A stretch of DNA of 64,000 nucleotides. Origin: JBAZUK01 sp041661445. GTDB taxonomy: Bacteria; Chlamydiota; Chlamydiia; Chlamydiales; SM23-39. The DNA is taken from contig JBAZUK010000002.1 of assembly GCA_041661445.1 (NCBI GenBank), forward strand, positions 62,001 to 126,000, written 5' to 3'. The notes below the pieces were generated by a model, which saw only the letters and a list, made by a program, of their open reading frames with translations, was not told the DNA's origin and did no database searches. The translations under genes were made by a program, and so were the position numbers. Shown here in pieces: positions 52,227-61,649 of this stretch. Position 1 is the stretch's first letter. Each line of letters begins with the position of its first letter.

Positions 52227-53099
52227 ATGAAACGAGAAAAATTTAAAATCTGGTTCCAGGCTGCAAGAGCTGAAACTTTAATAGTTTCAATCTGTCCCAT
52301 AACAATCGGTGCATTTCTTGCGCATAGAGAAATTAAGTTAAATGTTATTGTTCTTGTCCTATCATATATATATGGGCTCCTTGTTCATTTAGGAACAAAT
52401 CTGAGCAACGACTATTTTGATTATATAAAAGGAGCAGACACAGACAAAAGAATAGCGCCTTTGAGCACTATTCAGAAGAAGACGACTTCATTAGATCAGA
52501 TAAAAACAGCCTATTTAATATCTTTTATAGCTGCGTTCATAATTGGAATACTTCTGATTCTAAGAGGAGGTATGCTAATTGCTCTACTATTCACTTTGCC
52601 AATAATTTCAGGATATTTTTACACCGGAGGGAAGCATCCATTAGGATATATAGGCCTGGGCGAAATTTTGGTGCTGCTATTTTTTGGGCCTTTTGCTGTA
52701 TGGGGAACGTATTATTTACAAACCTTAAAGCTTTCTTTTACACCTTTTCTTTTAGGTTTTGGTCCGGGCTTTCTAATTGCAGCAGTTATAATAATTAACA
52801 ATATAAGAGATATGGTTACAGATAAAGAGGCAAATAAAAATACTTTAGCTGTCAAGTTTGGAAAAAAATTTGCTCAAATTGAATATTTTATTTGTGTTTT
52901 TTTAGCTTTTATTACTCCACTAATATTTTTTAACTTTTCTCAAAAACCAATCATTTTATGTTCTTCTGTTTTTATTTTTTTTGTTCCTTTTAAATTAATA
53001 ATGAATTTTAAAACCCCTTCCTTATTAAATGATGGACTTAAAAAAACGGTGTTATTATCTATTATATATACAGCATTTTTTTGCATTGCTCTGATTTAA
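52227..53099 (+). CDS. menA: 1,4-dihydroxy-2-naphthoate polyprenyltransferase-like (MenA, UbiA superfamily)
   Basis: An integral membrane prenyltransferase of menaquinone synthesis, 290 residues, with about eight or nine helices. The first Asp-rich motif is NLSNDYFDYIKGADTD, the second NNIRDMVTDKEANKNTLAVKFG, and YTGGKHPLGYIGLGEILV is characteristic of MenA rather than UbiA. It attaches the isoprenoid chain to a naphthoate ring. Whether it serves the classical or the futalosine route cannot be told here. No other men gene lies in the window. Confidence 0.9.
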   Translation: MKREKFKIWFQAARAETLIVSICPITIGAFLAHREIKLNVIVLVLSYIYGLLVHLGTNLSNDYFDYIKGADTDKRIAPLSTIQKKTTSLDQIKTAYLISFIAAFIIGILLILRGGMLIALLFTLPIISGYFYTGGKHPLGYIGLGEILVLLFFGPFAVWGTYYLQTLKLSFTPFLLGFGPGFLIAAVIIINNIRDMVTDKEANKNTLAVKFGKKFAQIEYFICVFLAFITPLIFFNFSQKPIILCSSVFIFFVPFKLIMNFKTPSLLNDGLKKTVLLSIIYTAFFCIALI

Positions 53100-53163
53100 G
53101 CAAAAACACTTGCCAAAACAAAACATAAAAATTTCTATGCTTTACAATAATTTCATTCTAAAC

Positions 53164-53192
53164 TTGACTTTCCACAATTTTATGAATAAGAT
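53164..53192 (+). promoter_or_regulatory. predicted promoter of the symporter gene, with a long leader
   Basis: TTGACT (53164-53169), 17-bp spacer, TAAGAT (53187-53192). A start near 53199 gives a leader of about 140 nt that includes a short open frame and a GC-rich hairpin. Confidence 0.45.
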
Positions 53193-53265
53193 TACTTGCA
53201 TGAAAATAAAAATAATTAATACTTTGTTTTTCTGTTTCCTTATTTGTTGCGCGCAATGCGCATGA
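53182..53265 (+). CDS. possible small leader peptide with hydrophobic, Cys-rich sequence
   Basis: A 27-codon frame (or 21 codons from the ATG at 53200) encodes a basic start, a hydrophobic core (NTLFFCFLICC) and ends AQCA. It resembles a truncated lipoprotein signal peptide. It lies in the leader of the symporter gene, and its last codons form a GC-rich hairpin. No ribosome-binding site is evident. It may be a leader peptide, a broken lipoprotein gene or chance. Confidence 0.25.
   Translation: MNKITCMKIKIINTLFFCFLICCAQCA
53248..53262 (+). other. GC-rich hairpin in symporter leader
   Basis: TGCGC (53248-53252), 5-nt loop, GCGCA (53258-53262), surrounded by very A/T-rich DNA. It is short, but unusual in composition for this window. 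Confidence 0.35.
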
Positions 53266-53338
53266 CCATAAATATTTCTATTAAAATTCATTAAACTTGT
53301 TACTTAAAATTACTTAAATAAAAAAAGGAAATTTTTTT

Positions 53339-54532
53339 ATGAAAATCATAAAATCATATTTATTAATATTTATTGCAATTCTCTTAGGAATTATCACAGG
53401 ATTTTTGCATTTTGAATTTATCCTTAAAACTGCTGAAACCATAGCAGCTCTTTTTATGAATTTTTTAAAATTCATAGCCTCACCTATTGTTTTTTTAGCA
53501 ATTTTTTCTACTCTTTTAGGGATGCCTAGTTTTGGAGAGATGAAAACCTTAGGCAGGAAAATCTTTACTTATACAATACTTACAACAGTTATTGCAGCAA
53601 CAATAGCGTTAATATTATACATAATAATAAATCCATCTAATAACCAAATACTTTCTTCATTCGATTGGGATCATTCTCAAATTGAGCAAAACTCTTATAT
53701 CTCATTCTTTTTAAATATCGTTCCTTCAAATGTTATAAAAGCTTTTTTGGAAAACAATGTAATTGGCATCGCTTTTATCAGCTTTTTTCTAGGAATTGCT
53801 GCATTAAAAATACCTGAAGAAAACAGATTGGTATTAAGCAATTTTTTTTCATCATTTTTTAAATTGATACTTAAGGCCACTGAATTTATTGTGCTTTTAA
53901 TGCCGCTTGGGATTTGGGCTTTTATTACACTGTTGGTTTCTGAAGCGAGACAAAACTCAAATGAATTTAAAAATATAATTCTTTACTTAAGCGTAATATT
54001 AGGAGCAAACTTCTTACAAGGACTTGTAGTAATCCCATTGCTTCTTAAATCTAAAGGAATTTCTCCATTAAAGACTGCAAAAGGATCTATAAGAGCTCTA
54101 ATATTGGCCTTTTTCTCTAAATCATCAAACGCAACTCTGCCGGTAACCTTGCATTGTGCTGAAAAACACTTGAATATTAAACCAAGGCTCGCCAATTTTT
54201 CTCTGCCGCTTTGCACAGTAATTAATATGAATGGCTGCGCTGCTTTTATATTGACAACGGTAATTTTTGTTTCACAAATGAATGGTGTGCTTTTTAATAT
54301 TTGGGATTATTGTCTTTGGATAATTCTATCAACCATAGCTGCAATTGGAAATGCCGGGGTTCCTATGGGTTGCTTTTTCTTAAGCAGCACATTTTTAGTT
54401 GCCATGGGAGTTCCTCTAAAAATTATGGGAATAATTCTTCCGTTTTATACCTTTTTGGACATGGTTGAAACGACTTTAAATGTCTGGTCGGACATTGCCG
54501 TCACTGCAATTATCGATAAAAAACTTAAATAA
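53339..54532 (+). CDS. dicarboxylate/amino-acid:cation symporter (DAACS family)
   Basis: A Na+ or H+-coupled transporter for glutamate, aspartate or dicarboxylates. The 397 residues have the family's eight-helix plus two-hairpin layout. It shows the SSNATLPVTL segment (serine-rich hairpin HP1), the INMNGCAAFILTTVIF helix (equivalent to the NMDGT motif, here NMNGC) and IGNAGVPMG (HP2). The change of the NMDGT Asp to Asn may affect cation binding. A good AAAGGA ribosome-binding site precedes the ATG. It would import host-derived substrates. Confidence 0.9.
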   Translation: MKIIKSYLLIFIAILLGIITGFLHFEFILKTAETIAALFMNFLKFIASPIVFLAIFSTLLGMPSFGEMKTLGRKIFTYTILTTVIAATIALILYIIINPSNNQILSSFDWDHSQIEQNSYISFFLNIVPSNVIKAFLENNVIGIAFISFFLGIAALKIPEENRLVLSNFFSSFFKLILKATEFIVLLMPLGIWAFITLLVSEARQNSNEFKNIILYLSVILGANFLQGLVVIPLLLKSKGISPLKTAKGSIRALILAFFSKSSNATLPVTLHCAEKHLNIKPRLANFSLPLCTVINMNGCAAFILTTVIFVSQMNGVLFNIWDYCLWIILSTIAAIGNAGVPMGCFFLSSTFLVAMGVPLKIMGIILPFYTFLDMVETTLNVWSDIAVTAIIDKKLK

Positions 54533-54542
54533 AATCAAATAG

Positions 54543-54565
54543 GAGGAGGTCTTATAGACTTCCTC
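54543..54565. terminator. hairpin between convergent genes
   Basis: GAGGAGGTC (54543-54551), loop TTATA, GACTTCCTC (54557-54565): 9 bp with one G-T pair. There is no clear U-run, so termination efficiency is uncertain. Confidence 0.45.
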
Positions 54566-54637
54566 TACAACCTAACATCTGCTCAAAATTTAATTTTTTA
54601 AGACACAAATTATCTTTCAATTGTTAGGTCTGCTTAT

Positions 54638-57199
54638 TTAATTAAAATATTTTTTATAAAACATTTTCTTTACAATCTCGACCAAACCTACATATAGGAT
54701 CAAAACACCAAAAATAAAATAATAAAACGTTTTTGGCAAAATCACAAAACTAAACCAGGAAGCTAGAGGGGTATATGGAATAGCAAGCGTTAAAAGTATC
54801 ATTGTCAAAATAGATAAGGCTAACGGAAGACTCGGCCTGCTTTTAAAAAATGCTTTTCTCGTTCTAATAACTAGGATGATTGAAGCTGCAGATATTATGG
54901 ATTCTAAAAACCATCCTGTCCTAAACTGCGAAACGTCTGCTTTAAAAAAATATATCAGAGAAAAAAAGGTTGTAAAGTCGAATATTGAGCTGACAAGGCC
55001 GAAAATGAGCATAAAATTCATAATGAATTTAATATTTAGTCTGACAGGTTTTTTTAAAATTTCTGAATCGACAAAATCACTTGGGATTGTCATTTCAGGA
55101 ACATCGGTAAGAAGATTTGTTAACAATATCTGTTCAGGTAGCATCGGCAAAAAATTTAAAAACAAAGAAGCTCCAGCAACAGAAAACATATTTCCGAAAT
55201 TTGCGCTTGATGCCATGAATATGTATTTTAAAGTATTGGCAAATGTTCTTCTTCCCTCTTCAATTCCTTCTAAAAGAACGTGCAGACTTTTATCCAGCAG
55301 GACAACATCCGCGGCATCTCTTGCAGCATCTGCTGCAGTATTTACAGTTATTCCGACATCAGCGCTATGCAGAGCCGAAACATCATTAATTCCATCACCT
55401 AGGTATCCAACAACGTTTTTCTGTTTTTTTAGAGCCTGGATAATTTTTTCTTTTTGGCTAGGCTCAATCTCGGCAAAAACGTTATTTTTATTGACTGCTT
55501 CTGTAAATTCATCTTCATTTAATTTTATTAGTTCAGAACCAATTACAACTTTTGATCCTAAGTTCAGTTGGTTTGATACATAAGATGCAGAGAACCTGCT
55601 GTCTCCCGTGATAATTTTTAGACTTACTTCAAATTTTTTCATTTCCTCTAGGGTTTTTCTTACATCTTTTTTCAAAGGATCAAAAAACACCAGAAAACCT
55701 AAAAAGATCATACCATTTTCAATATCATCTTCTTCAATAACATCCCCTTTTAATAAACGATAAGATAACCCAATCACGCGAAACCCATCAGCAGCAAACG
55801 ATTCAAATTTGCTTTGCAATGCACTCAAGTGCCCGCTTATATCTTCTTTAGTCTCATTTGCTATCTCTATATATGAACAGGCTTTCAAAATTTGTAAAAC
55901 GGCCCCTTTTGTTATTACGATTTTTTCATTTTCCTTTTGGATCGCAACAGTTAAAAGCTTTCTGGAAAAGTCATAAGGAATTTCATCGATTTTTTTATAA
56001 GAAGAAATATCAAACTTAAAATGATCCAGGATTGCTTTATCTATCGGATTTAAATAACCTGTTTGGATAGCTGAATTCAAAAAGGCAAACAAAGCAATTT
56101 TTTCATCGCTGCAACCAAAAGACTGAACTAAATGGAACTTCACTGTACCTTCAGTCAAAGTTCCCGTTTTATCACAGCACAAAACATTTATTGAACCAAA
56201 ATTTTCGATAGATGAGGGCTTTTTTATAATAACTTTTTTCTGGCTCATCTTTCTAGCCCCATGAGCTAGATTAACGCTTATGATAGCAGGAAGCAGTTGG
56301 GGAGCTAGTCCTATTGCCAAAGCCAAAGCAAACATTAATGAAGTTATTATCGGTCTATGGAAAAATATGTTAAAGACAAAAATAAAGCTTACCAATATTG
56401 AAGTGACGATCAGCAGAAAAAAACTAAAATTATTTATTGATTTTTCAAAATCTGTGAGCATTGGTTTTGCTTTAATTTCTTCTATAATTTTTCCAAACTG
56501 GGTATTTTCTCCTCTATTTACAACAATCGCCTTCGCATATCCGCTAATAACATGGCTACCCATAAAAAGAGAGTTGGTTCTTTTAGCTGGCACAACATCT
56601 ATCGGCAATATGCCTTCTTTTTTTTCTACGCCAAAGGCTTCTCCGGTCAAAGTTGATTCATCAATAAAAAGATCTTTAGATTCTATAATGAGCAAATCTG
56701 CCGGTATGACATCTCCGGCATTTAACGCAATTATATCTCCATCAACAACTTTTTCTATTGGAACATCAAGGGATCTATTATCTCTTATTACTTCACACTT
56801 GGTTTTTACCAAAGATAGTAATTTCTGGGTCAGGTTAATTGCTTTTTTTTGTTGGAAAAAATCAAGAACACAGCTGACGAGCACTATTATAAATATAATT
56901 ATTGAGTTAGTGTGCTCTTTTAAAATCAGGGATAAAAATGCGGTAAAAAGAAACAGTAAAATTAATGGACTTTTAAACTGCCTTAAAAAGATATAAAAAT
57001 TATGTTCTTTTTTTGGAGGATGCAGGAAATTTCCTCCACTTTTTTTTAATCTTTCCTTGGCATTATTATCAGACAATCCTTCAATTTTAGACTGCATTTT
57101 TTTCAAAACATCCTCAATGTTCTGATTCCAATACGGAAATGGACTTTTTTTGTCCTTAAAATTATTATTTGACTTTTTTTTAAAAAAATTTAAATTCAT
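54638..57199 (-). CDS. mgtA: magnesium-translocating P-type ATPase (MgtA/MgtB type, P-IIIB)
   Basis: An inner-membrane ATPase importing Mg2+, 853 residues. It has an N-terminal cytoplasmic segment, the actuator DESTLTGEAFGVEK, membrane segment with GLAPQLLPAII (the MgtA family usually has GLTPEMLP; here the Glu is Gln), phosphorylation site VLCCDKTGTLTEG preceded by the type-specific IENFGSINV, and hinge GYLGDGINDVSALHSADVGI. Ten helices are expected, six of them after residue 650. It has its own promoter. Together with mgtE and a CNNM-type protein it makes three Mg-related systems here. Confidence 0.92.
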   Translation of the reverse strand: MNLNFFKKKSNNNFKDKKSPFPYWNQNIEDVLKKMQSKIEGLSDNNAKERLKKSGGNFLHPPKKEHNFYIFLRQFKSPLILLFLFTAFLSLILKEHTNSIIIFIIVLVSCVLDFFQQKKAINLTQKLLSLVKTKCEVIRDNRSLDVPIEKVVDGDIIALNAGDVIPADLLIIESKDLFIDESTLTGEAFGVEKKEGILPIDVVPAKRTNSLFMGSHVISGYAKAIVVNRGENTQFGKIIEEIKAKPMLTDFEKSINNFSFFLLIVTSILVSFIFVFNIFFHRPIITSLMFALALAIGLAPQLLPAIISVNLAHGARKMSQKKVIIKKPSSIENFGSINVLCCDKTGTLTEGTVKFHLVQSFGCSDEKIALFAFLNSAIQTGYLNPIDKAILDHFKFDISSYKKIDEIPYDFSRKLLTVAIQKENEKIVITKGAVLQILKACSYIEIANETKEDISGHLSALQSKFESFAADGFRVIGLSYRLLKGDVIEEDDIENGMIFLGFLVFFDPLKKDVRKTLEEMKKFEVSLKIITGDSRFSASYVSNQLNLGSKVVIGSELIKLNEDEFTEAVNKNNVFAEIEPSQKEKIIQALKKQKNVVGYLGDGINDVSALHSADVGITVNTAADAARDAADVVLLDKSLHVLLEGIEEGRRTFANTLKYIFMASSANFGNMFSVAGASLFLNFLPMLPEQILLTNLLTDVPEMTIPSDFVDSEILKKPVRLNIKFIMNFMLIFGLVSSIFDFTTFFSLIYFFKADVSQFRTGWFLESIISAASIILVIRTRKAFFKSRPSLPLALSILTMILLTLAIPYTPLASWFSFVILPKTFYYFIFGVLILYVGLVEIVKKMFYKKYFN

Positions 57200-57229
57200 A
57201 GAAACTAAAATTTTTATCCTATATTTTGA

Positions 57230-57258
57230 TATATATTGACCTGTAAAATTTTATTCAA
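57230..57258 (-). promoter_or_regulatory. predicted mgtA promoter
   Basis: On the minus strand, TTGAAT (57258-57253), 17-bp spacer, TATATA (57235-57230). A start near 57223 leaves about 24 nt before the ATG. Confidence 0.5.
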
Positions 57259-57601
57259 TTTTTTTCAAAAAAAGCTCCAAAAAACTTAAAAAAAAATTTA
57301 CCAACAGTTAAGAAAATGAAAAAAAACAACTGTAAATATTTTTTTTATTAGCTATTTTAATTTTTGGAAAAAAAGCTAATCATAGAATTGAATAAAATTA
57401 AAAATCCTTATGCTTTAGGAATATAAAAAAAGAAATTCTTAAATAATTAAGACAAAAAATATTTATAAAACAAATAAAGTGTTTTTATAAAAAATAATAA
57501 TTATCTTATTTCATTCTTAACAAAGAAAAATTTTACTTTTAAAATATCACTTAATTCTGTAAAAATCTTTTCTTATAGCCGTAAAATAACTAGCTAATTA
57601 T

Positions 57602-57630
57602 TTGAGAAAAATCAGATGGCAATTTATAAT
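57602..57630 (+). promoter_or_regulatory. predicted promoter of the TPR protein gene
   Basis: TTGAGA (57602-57607), 17-bp spacer, consensus TATAAT (57625-57630). A start near 57637 gives a leader of about 23 nt. Confidence 0.6.
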
Positions 57631-57659
57631 AAATTAAGCTTAAAGTGATGTAAAATATT

Positions 57660-59729
57660 ATGCAGCAAGTTCATTTCATACAACAGCTCTACAATAAGTT
57701 TTTTCCTCAAAGCTTTGCTAAAGGATTAAAGCTTACAAATATTTCAGATGAACTAATGAATTTGCCGTTAGAAGAAAAGAAAAAGATCTCAAACGAACTT
57801 CTGCTAAATGCCGAAAACCTACTTTCTAAAGATGATTTATCCGCAATGAAGTTATTTAATGAAGCTGCACAATTAGATCCATCAAATCCTTTGATATGGT
57901 ATCGACAAGGCCTCGCTTTTTTTGAGTATGGCTGCCAGTCAGACGATGAAAAAGCTCTGCAGCTTGCCAGCAAAAACTTTAAAATCGCAACCAGTCTGGA
58001 CTCTGAAATTTTTGATTTTTGGTGGGCCTGGGGAAATGTATTATTTGTTCTCGGCACCAAAAAAGATGAATACCACTTTTTTTTAGAAGCTAAAAAAAAG
58101 TATAAGCATGCGATTTTTCTATCACAAAACCAATCTGAGAATGTTTTATCGGAATTACATTGGGATAATGCTCTTATATATACCCATATTGCTACCCATT
58201 CGGGAGAAGCTATTGACCTAAAAAAAGCGATAGAAGAATTTCATAAATCTTTAGCTCATCAAAACGAAGCTTCTGCCCCGTTTTACTACGATCTCGGCAA
58301 CGCTTATATGAAAATGGGTTTATTGATCAATGAAAACAACATATACGTTCAAGCAATAAATTATTTCAAGATGGCAGCAGAAAAGTCTATAAAATACCTA
58401 GATGCATGGTCAGCTATAGCACATTCCTATACCCAGCTTTATATCAACACCTTAGATGATGAGTATTTGGATCTAGCTAATAAACATTATGAAATTAGCT
58501 TGGAAATGAACCCGCTAGATGAAAATCTTTGGCTTGATTGGGCCAATTTGCTTGGCGAGAGCGGAAAATTAAATAAAGACAGCAAAATGTTAAGAGCCTC
58601 TATCGAAAAATGTATCAGAGCAAAAAGAAGAAATAAAAAATCAAATCAGATTACCGGGCAATGGGTAGAATCTTTAGCCTTGCTAGGAGCCTACACAAAC
58701 AGATTGGATTTAATAGTCGAAGCTGAGCATAAAATAATAAAAGCAACTGAATCATATTCTGAAGAAAATGATCTATGGTATGCTTATGGAATTTGCATGA
58801 ATGCTTTTGCAATATATTATAATGATATTGATTATGACCATTTTGCAATTGAAAAATTTCAAATTGGCCTATCTATCGATAGATCCAACCCTGAGCTTTG
58901 GCATGAGCTTGCCAAAAGCCATACTAAAATCGGATATGAACTTCAAGATATCGATATGCTTGAAAGAGCTATTAAATTCTTCAACAAAACAATAGACTTA
59001 AAACCCTCATGTCCCTGTGTATTATTTGACTATGCCAAAGCCTTAACTTATTTGGGAGAATTAACCTTAAGCCAAAAAACATTAGAAGATGCTGTAAAAC
59101 AATTCGAATCTGGCCTTAACCTTCAAAAAAACGCTCTTCTTTCTCACCCGGAATGGATATTTCATTATGCAATATCCTTAGACTTATTAGGGGATCTGCA
59201 TGAAAAAGAAAGCTATTATTTAAAGGCAGTTGAACTATTTAACAATGTATTATTGGTTGATCCCGATTATCCTAAGATCCACTTCAAATTAGCGTTATGT
59301 TTTTCACATATGCTGGAAGTTAATTCAAAAAGCGAATATTTCGAGAAGGCAAACAACTGTTTCAAATTAGCCATCAAGCAGGATGCTGAAGATGAAAATG
59401 TATGGCTGGAATGGGGATTAGCACTTATGACCTATTCTTATGAAACCCTCTCAGATGATGAGTCAAAAAACCAATATTATCTTCAAGCCGAGCAAAAACT
59501 TATCAAAGCAGGTCAGCTTGGCAATCAGCATGCCTATTATCATCTTGCAACCCTATATTCATTATGTAAAAAGTATGAAGAATCTATTAGTTTCCTAGAA
59601 AAAGCCCAAAACTTGGACATGTTACCTCCAATAGAAGAAATTTTAGAAGATGACTGGCTCGATAATCTCCGGGCCACCGATTTATTTTCTCATTTCTTAA
59701 ATCAGATGGAAAAAAAACAAAATATCTAG
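57660..59729 (+). CDS. tetratricopeptide-repeat protein, 689 residues
   Basis: A soluble protein made almost wholly of TPR units. Typical ones are KLFNEAAQLDPSNPLIWYRQ, KHYEISLEMNPLDENLWLDW and KFFNKTIDLKPSCPCVLFDY, with the Trp/Leu-Gly-Tyr-Ala-Pro pattern spaced by roughly 34-50 residues. There is no signal peptide, membrane helix or enzymatic domain. It probably acts as a protein-binding scaffold in the cytoplasm. I recall large TPR proteins at conserved places in chlamydial genomes, but not their function. It stands alone behind its own promoter, 57 nt before yidC. Confidence 0.85.
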   Translation: MQQVHFIQQLYNKFFPQSFAKGLKLTNISDELMNLPLEEKKKISNELLLNAENLLSKDDLSAMKLFNEAAQLDPSNPLIWYRQGLAFFEYGCQSDDEKALQLASKNFKIATSLDSEIFDFWWAWGNVLFVLGTKKDEYHFFLEAKKKYKHAIFLSQNQSENVLSELHWDNALIYTHIATHSGEAIDLKKAIEEFHKSLAHQNEASAPFYYDLGNAYMKMGLLINENNIYVQAINYFKMAAEKSIKYLDAWSAIAHSYTQLYINTLDDEYLDLANKHYEISLEMNPLDENLWLDWANLLGESGKLNKDSKMLRASIEKCIRAKRRNKKSNQITGQWVESLALLGAYTNRLDLIVEAEHKIIKATESYSEENDLWYAYGICMNAFAIYYNDIDYDHFAIEKFQIGLSIDRSNPELWHELAKSHTKIGYELQDIDMLERAIKFFNKTIDLKPSCPCVLFDYAKALTYLGELTLSQKTLEDAVKQFESGLNLQKNALLSHPEWIFHYAISLDLLGDLHEKESYYLKAVELFNNVLLVDPDYPKIHFKLALCFSHMLEVNSKSEYFEKANNCFKLAIKQDAEDENVWLEWGLALMTYSYETLSDDESKNQYYLQAEQKLIKAGQLGNQHAYYHLATLYSLCKKYEESISFLEKAQNLDMLPPIEEILEDDWLDNLRATDLFSHFLNQMEKKQNI

Positions 59730-59786
59730 TCTGCTTATAAATTTTTTGTTACAATAAACTTACTAACTAAGTAAGGATTTACATTC

Positions 59787-61649
59787 ATGGATAAACGTAC
59801 AATTTTTTTTGTTTTACTCTTAGCGTCAACATTTTATTTCATTCAATTCATATTTCCTCCTGCAAAGGTTCAACCTGCTAAAGAAACTGTTTCAAAAGAG
59901 CAAACAACTGCAATTAAAAGCGAAGTCAAACCTTTGACAAAAAGATCCTTTCCTAAAACAGGAAAACAGACTTATTATGTTATCGAAAATGAGTTTCAGC
60001 AACTTGTTTTTTCATCTACCGGCGGAGCCCTTTGCGAAATAAACTTACCCTTTAAATCAAAAACAAATTCTCAAAGCGTTGTAAATGAAATTGATTTTGA
60101 TAGAGAAATGAAAGATACTTCTGAAGTTAATGCAACTTTCCCGCTTCATCCTTACAATATTTTTGAAAATAATAAAATTGAAGAAAGAAATGGTAAATTA
60201 AGCGGATATTATCCCCTTATTAGAAGACAGATAATTGGTTCAAATGAAAATATTCTGCCAAAATATTACTCATTGAATTTGGTCAGTGAAACAGAAGATC
60301 TGGAGAATGCCAACTATGAACTAGTTAGACTTGATAAAGATTTAATACAGTTTGAACTCGTTCTTCCTAGTAAAAGAATTTTAAAAACTTATCAATTTTC
60401 TAAAGAAGCTCCTTATACTTTTGATTTGAGTATTTCTATCGAAGGCGATGCAAAGGGTTTATGGCTAACTACAGGAATCCCTGAAGTTGAGCTTACTTCA
60501 GGAAAATATGAGCCTATCTTAAAAATAAAAACATCAAATAAGAATAAAGATACTGTTGATAAAATATCTCTTCCTAAAACACAGACAACCGTATCTACTG
60601 TTTATCCCGACTGGATTTGCAATTCCAATGGATTTTTAGGAATCATTCTTGACCCCTTGACTGAAATAGCTTCCGGATATAAATGCATGAACATAGCGGG
60701 CAACTTAATACCGACAAGAATTAGTTTAATTGATAGTCAATATCACCTATATCCTGCTGATAAATATCCAGGGTACGAAATGTTTTTGCCTTTAAAATCA
60801 GCTTCCCAAAAATATAACTTCAGAGTTTTTGCAGGACCTCTTGCAAAAGATATATTATCCTCTGTGGATGAAACTTATTCAAATGCGATCACAGGCTATA
60901 ACCCTAATTATGTAGCTGCAAGAAGTTTTCAGGGATTTTTTGCTTTTATTTCAGAACCATTTGCAAAACTAATGTTTAGCTTAATGCAGGTTTTTTATAA
61001 AATTACGCATTCCTGGGGTTTTTCAATAATATTATTGACATTGGTTCTAAGAATAATGCTATATCCGCTAAATGCCTGGACTATAAAGTCTCAGATGAAG
61101 ATGCAGGAGCTTTCCCCAAAAATTCAAGCTATTCAAAAAAAACACGCTAAAAACCCTCAAAAAGCAAAAATCGAGGTAATGAATCTATATCGTGAAAAAG
61201 GAACAAATCCATTGCTAGGATGTTTTCCTTTGATTATTCAGCTTCCCTTTTTAATCGGCATGTTTGATCTTTTAAAATCAACCTTTGAACTAAGAGGAGC
61301 CTCATTTATCCCGGGATGGATAACAAACCTGACAGCTCCTGACGTTTTGTTTAGCTGGAGCATGCCTATTCCATTGATCGGAAGACAGTTCCACTTACTT
61401 CCTATCATCATGGGCGTAGTAATGTTTCTGCAATCTAAATTCTCCACCCCGAAACCAGTCGATGGTCAAATGACTGATCAGCAAAAACAACAGCAGGTCA
61501 TGACAACGATCATGCCGATAGTTTTTACTATCATATTTTATAAAATGCCCTCAGGTTTGAATATTTACTATCTGTTCTTTTCATTATTTGGAATTTTACA
61601 ACAGTGGATCATGAATAAAACAGCTAAGAAAAAATTAATGAAAATATGA
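59787..61649 (+). CDS. yidC: membrane protein insertase YidC
   Basis: It inserts and folds inner-membrane proteins with or without SecYEG. The 620 residues have an N-terminal helix (about 5-22), a large periplasmic domain to about 385, then the conserved core beginning FAKLMFSLMQVFYKITHSWG with the hydrophilic-groove Arg region LVLRIMLYPL, coiled segment KMQELSPKIQAIQKKH and the LLGCFPLIIQLPFLIGMFDL helix. It overlaps dnaA by ATGA. The yidC-dnaA pair matches chlamydial order as I remember it. Confidence 0.95.
   Translation: MDKRTIFFVLLLASTFYFIQFIFPPAKVQPAKETVSKEQTTAIKSEVKPLTKRSFPKTGKQTYYVIENEFQQLVFSSTGGALCEINLPFKSKTNSQSVVNEIDFDREMKDTSEVNATFPLHPYNIFENNKIEERNGKLSGYYPLIRRQIIGSNENILPKYYSLNLVSETEDLENANYELVRLDKDLIQFELVLPSKRILKTYQFSKEAPYTFDLSISIEGDAKGLWLTTGIPEVELTSGKYEPILKIKTSNKNKDTVDKISLPKTQTTVSTVYPDWICNSNGFLGIILDPLTEIASGYKCMNIAGNLIPTRISLIDSQYHLYPADKYPGYEMFLPLKSASQKYNFRVFAGPLAKDILSSVDETYSNAITGYNPNYVAARSFQGFFAFISEPFAKLMFSLMQVFYKITHSWGFSIILLTLVLRIMLYPLNAWTIKSQMKMQELSPKIQAIQKKHAKNPQKAKIEVMNLYREKGTNPLLGCFPLIIQLPFLIGMFDLLKSTFELRGASFIPGWITNLTAPDVLFSWSMPIPLIGRQFHLLPIIMGVVMFLQSKFSTPKPVDGQMTDQQKQQQVMTTIMPIVFTIIFYKMPSGLNIYYLFFSLFGILQQWIMNKTAKKKLMKI

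Larger units (their letters stand above)
57200..57659. other. very AT-rich divergent intergenic region
   Basis: A 460-nt spacer, the longest in the window, almost entirely A and T with long A/T runs. I see no gene or RNA. It contains one good promoter for each flanking gene (57230-57258 minus, 57602-57630 plus). The middle part (57260-57600) has no assignable function; curved or nucleoid-protein-binding DNA is possible. Confidence 0.5.

Noticed and set aside
54876..56996. Two long plus-strand open frames (235 and 238 codons) antisense to mgtA
   Set aside because: They lie wholly within a conserved P-type ATPase gene, show Ser/Thr/Ile-rich shadow composition and match no family.
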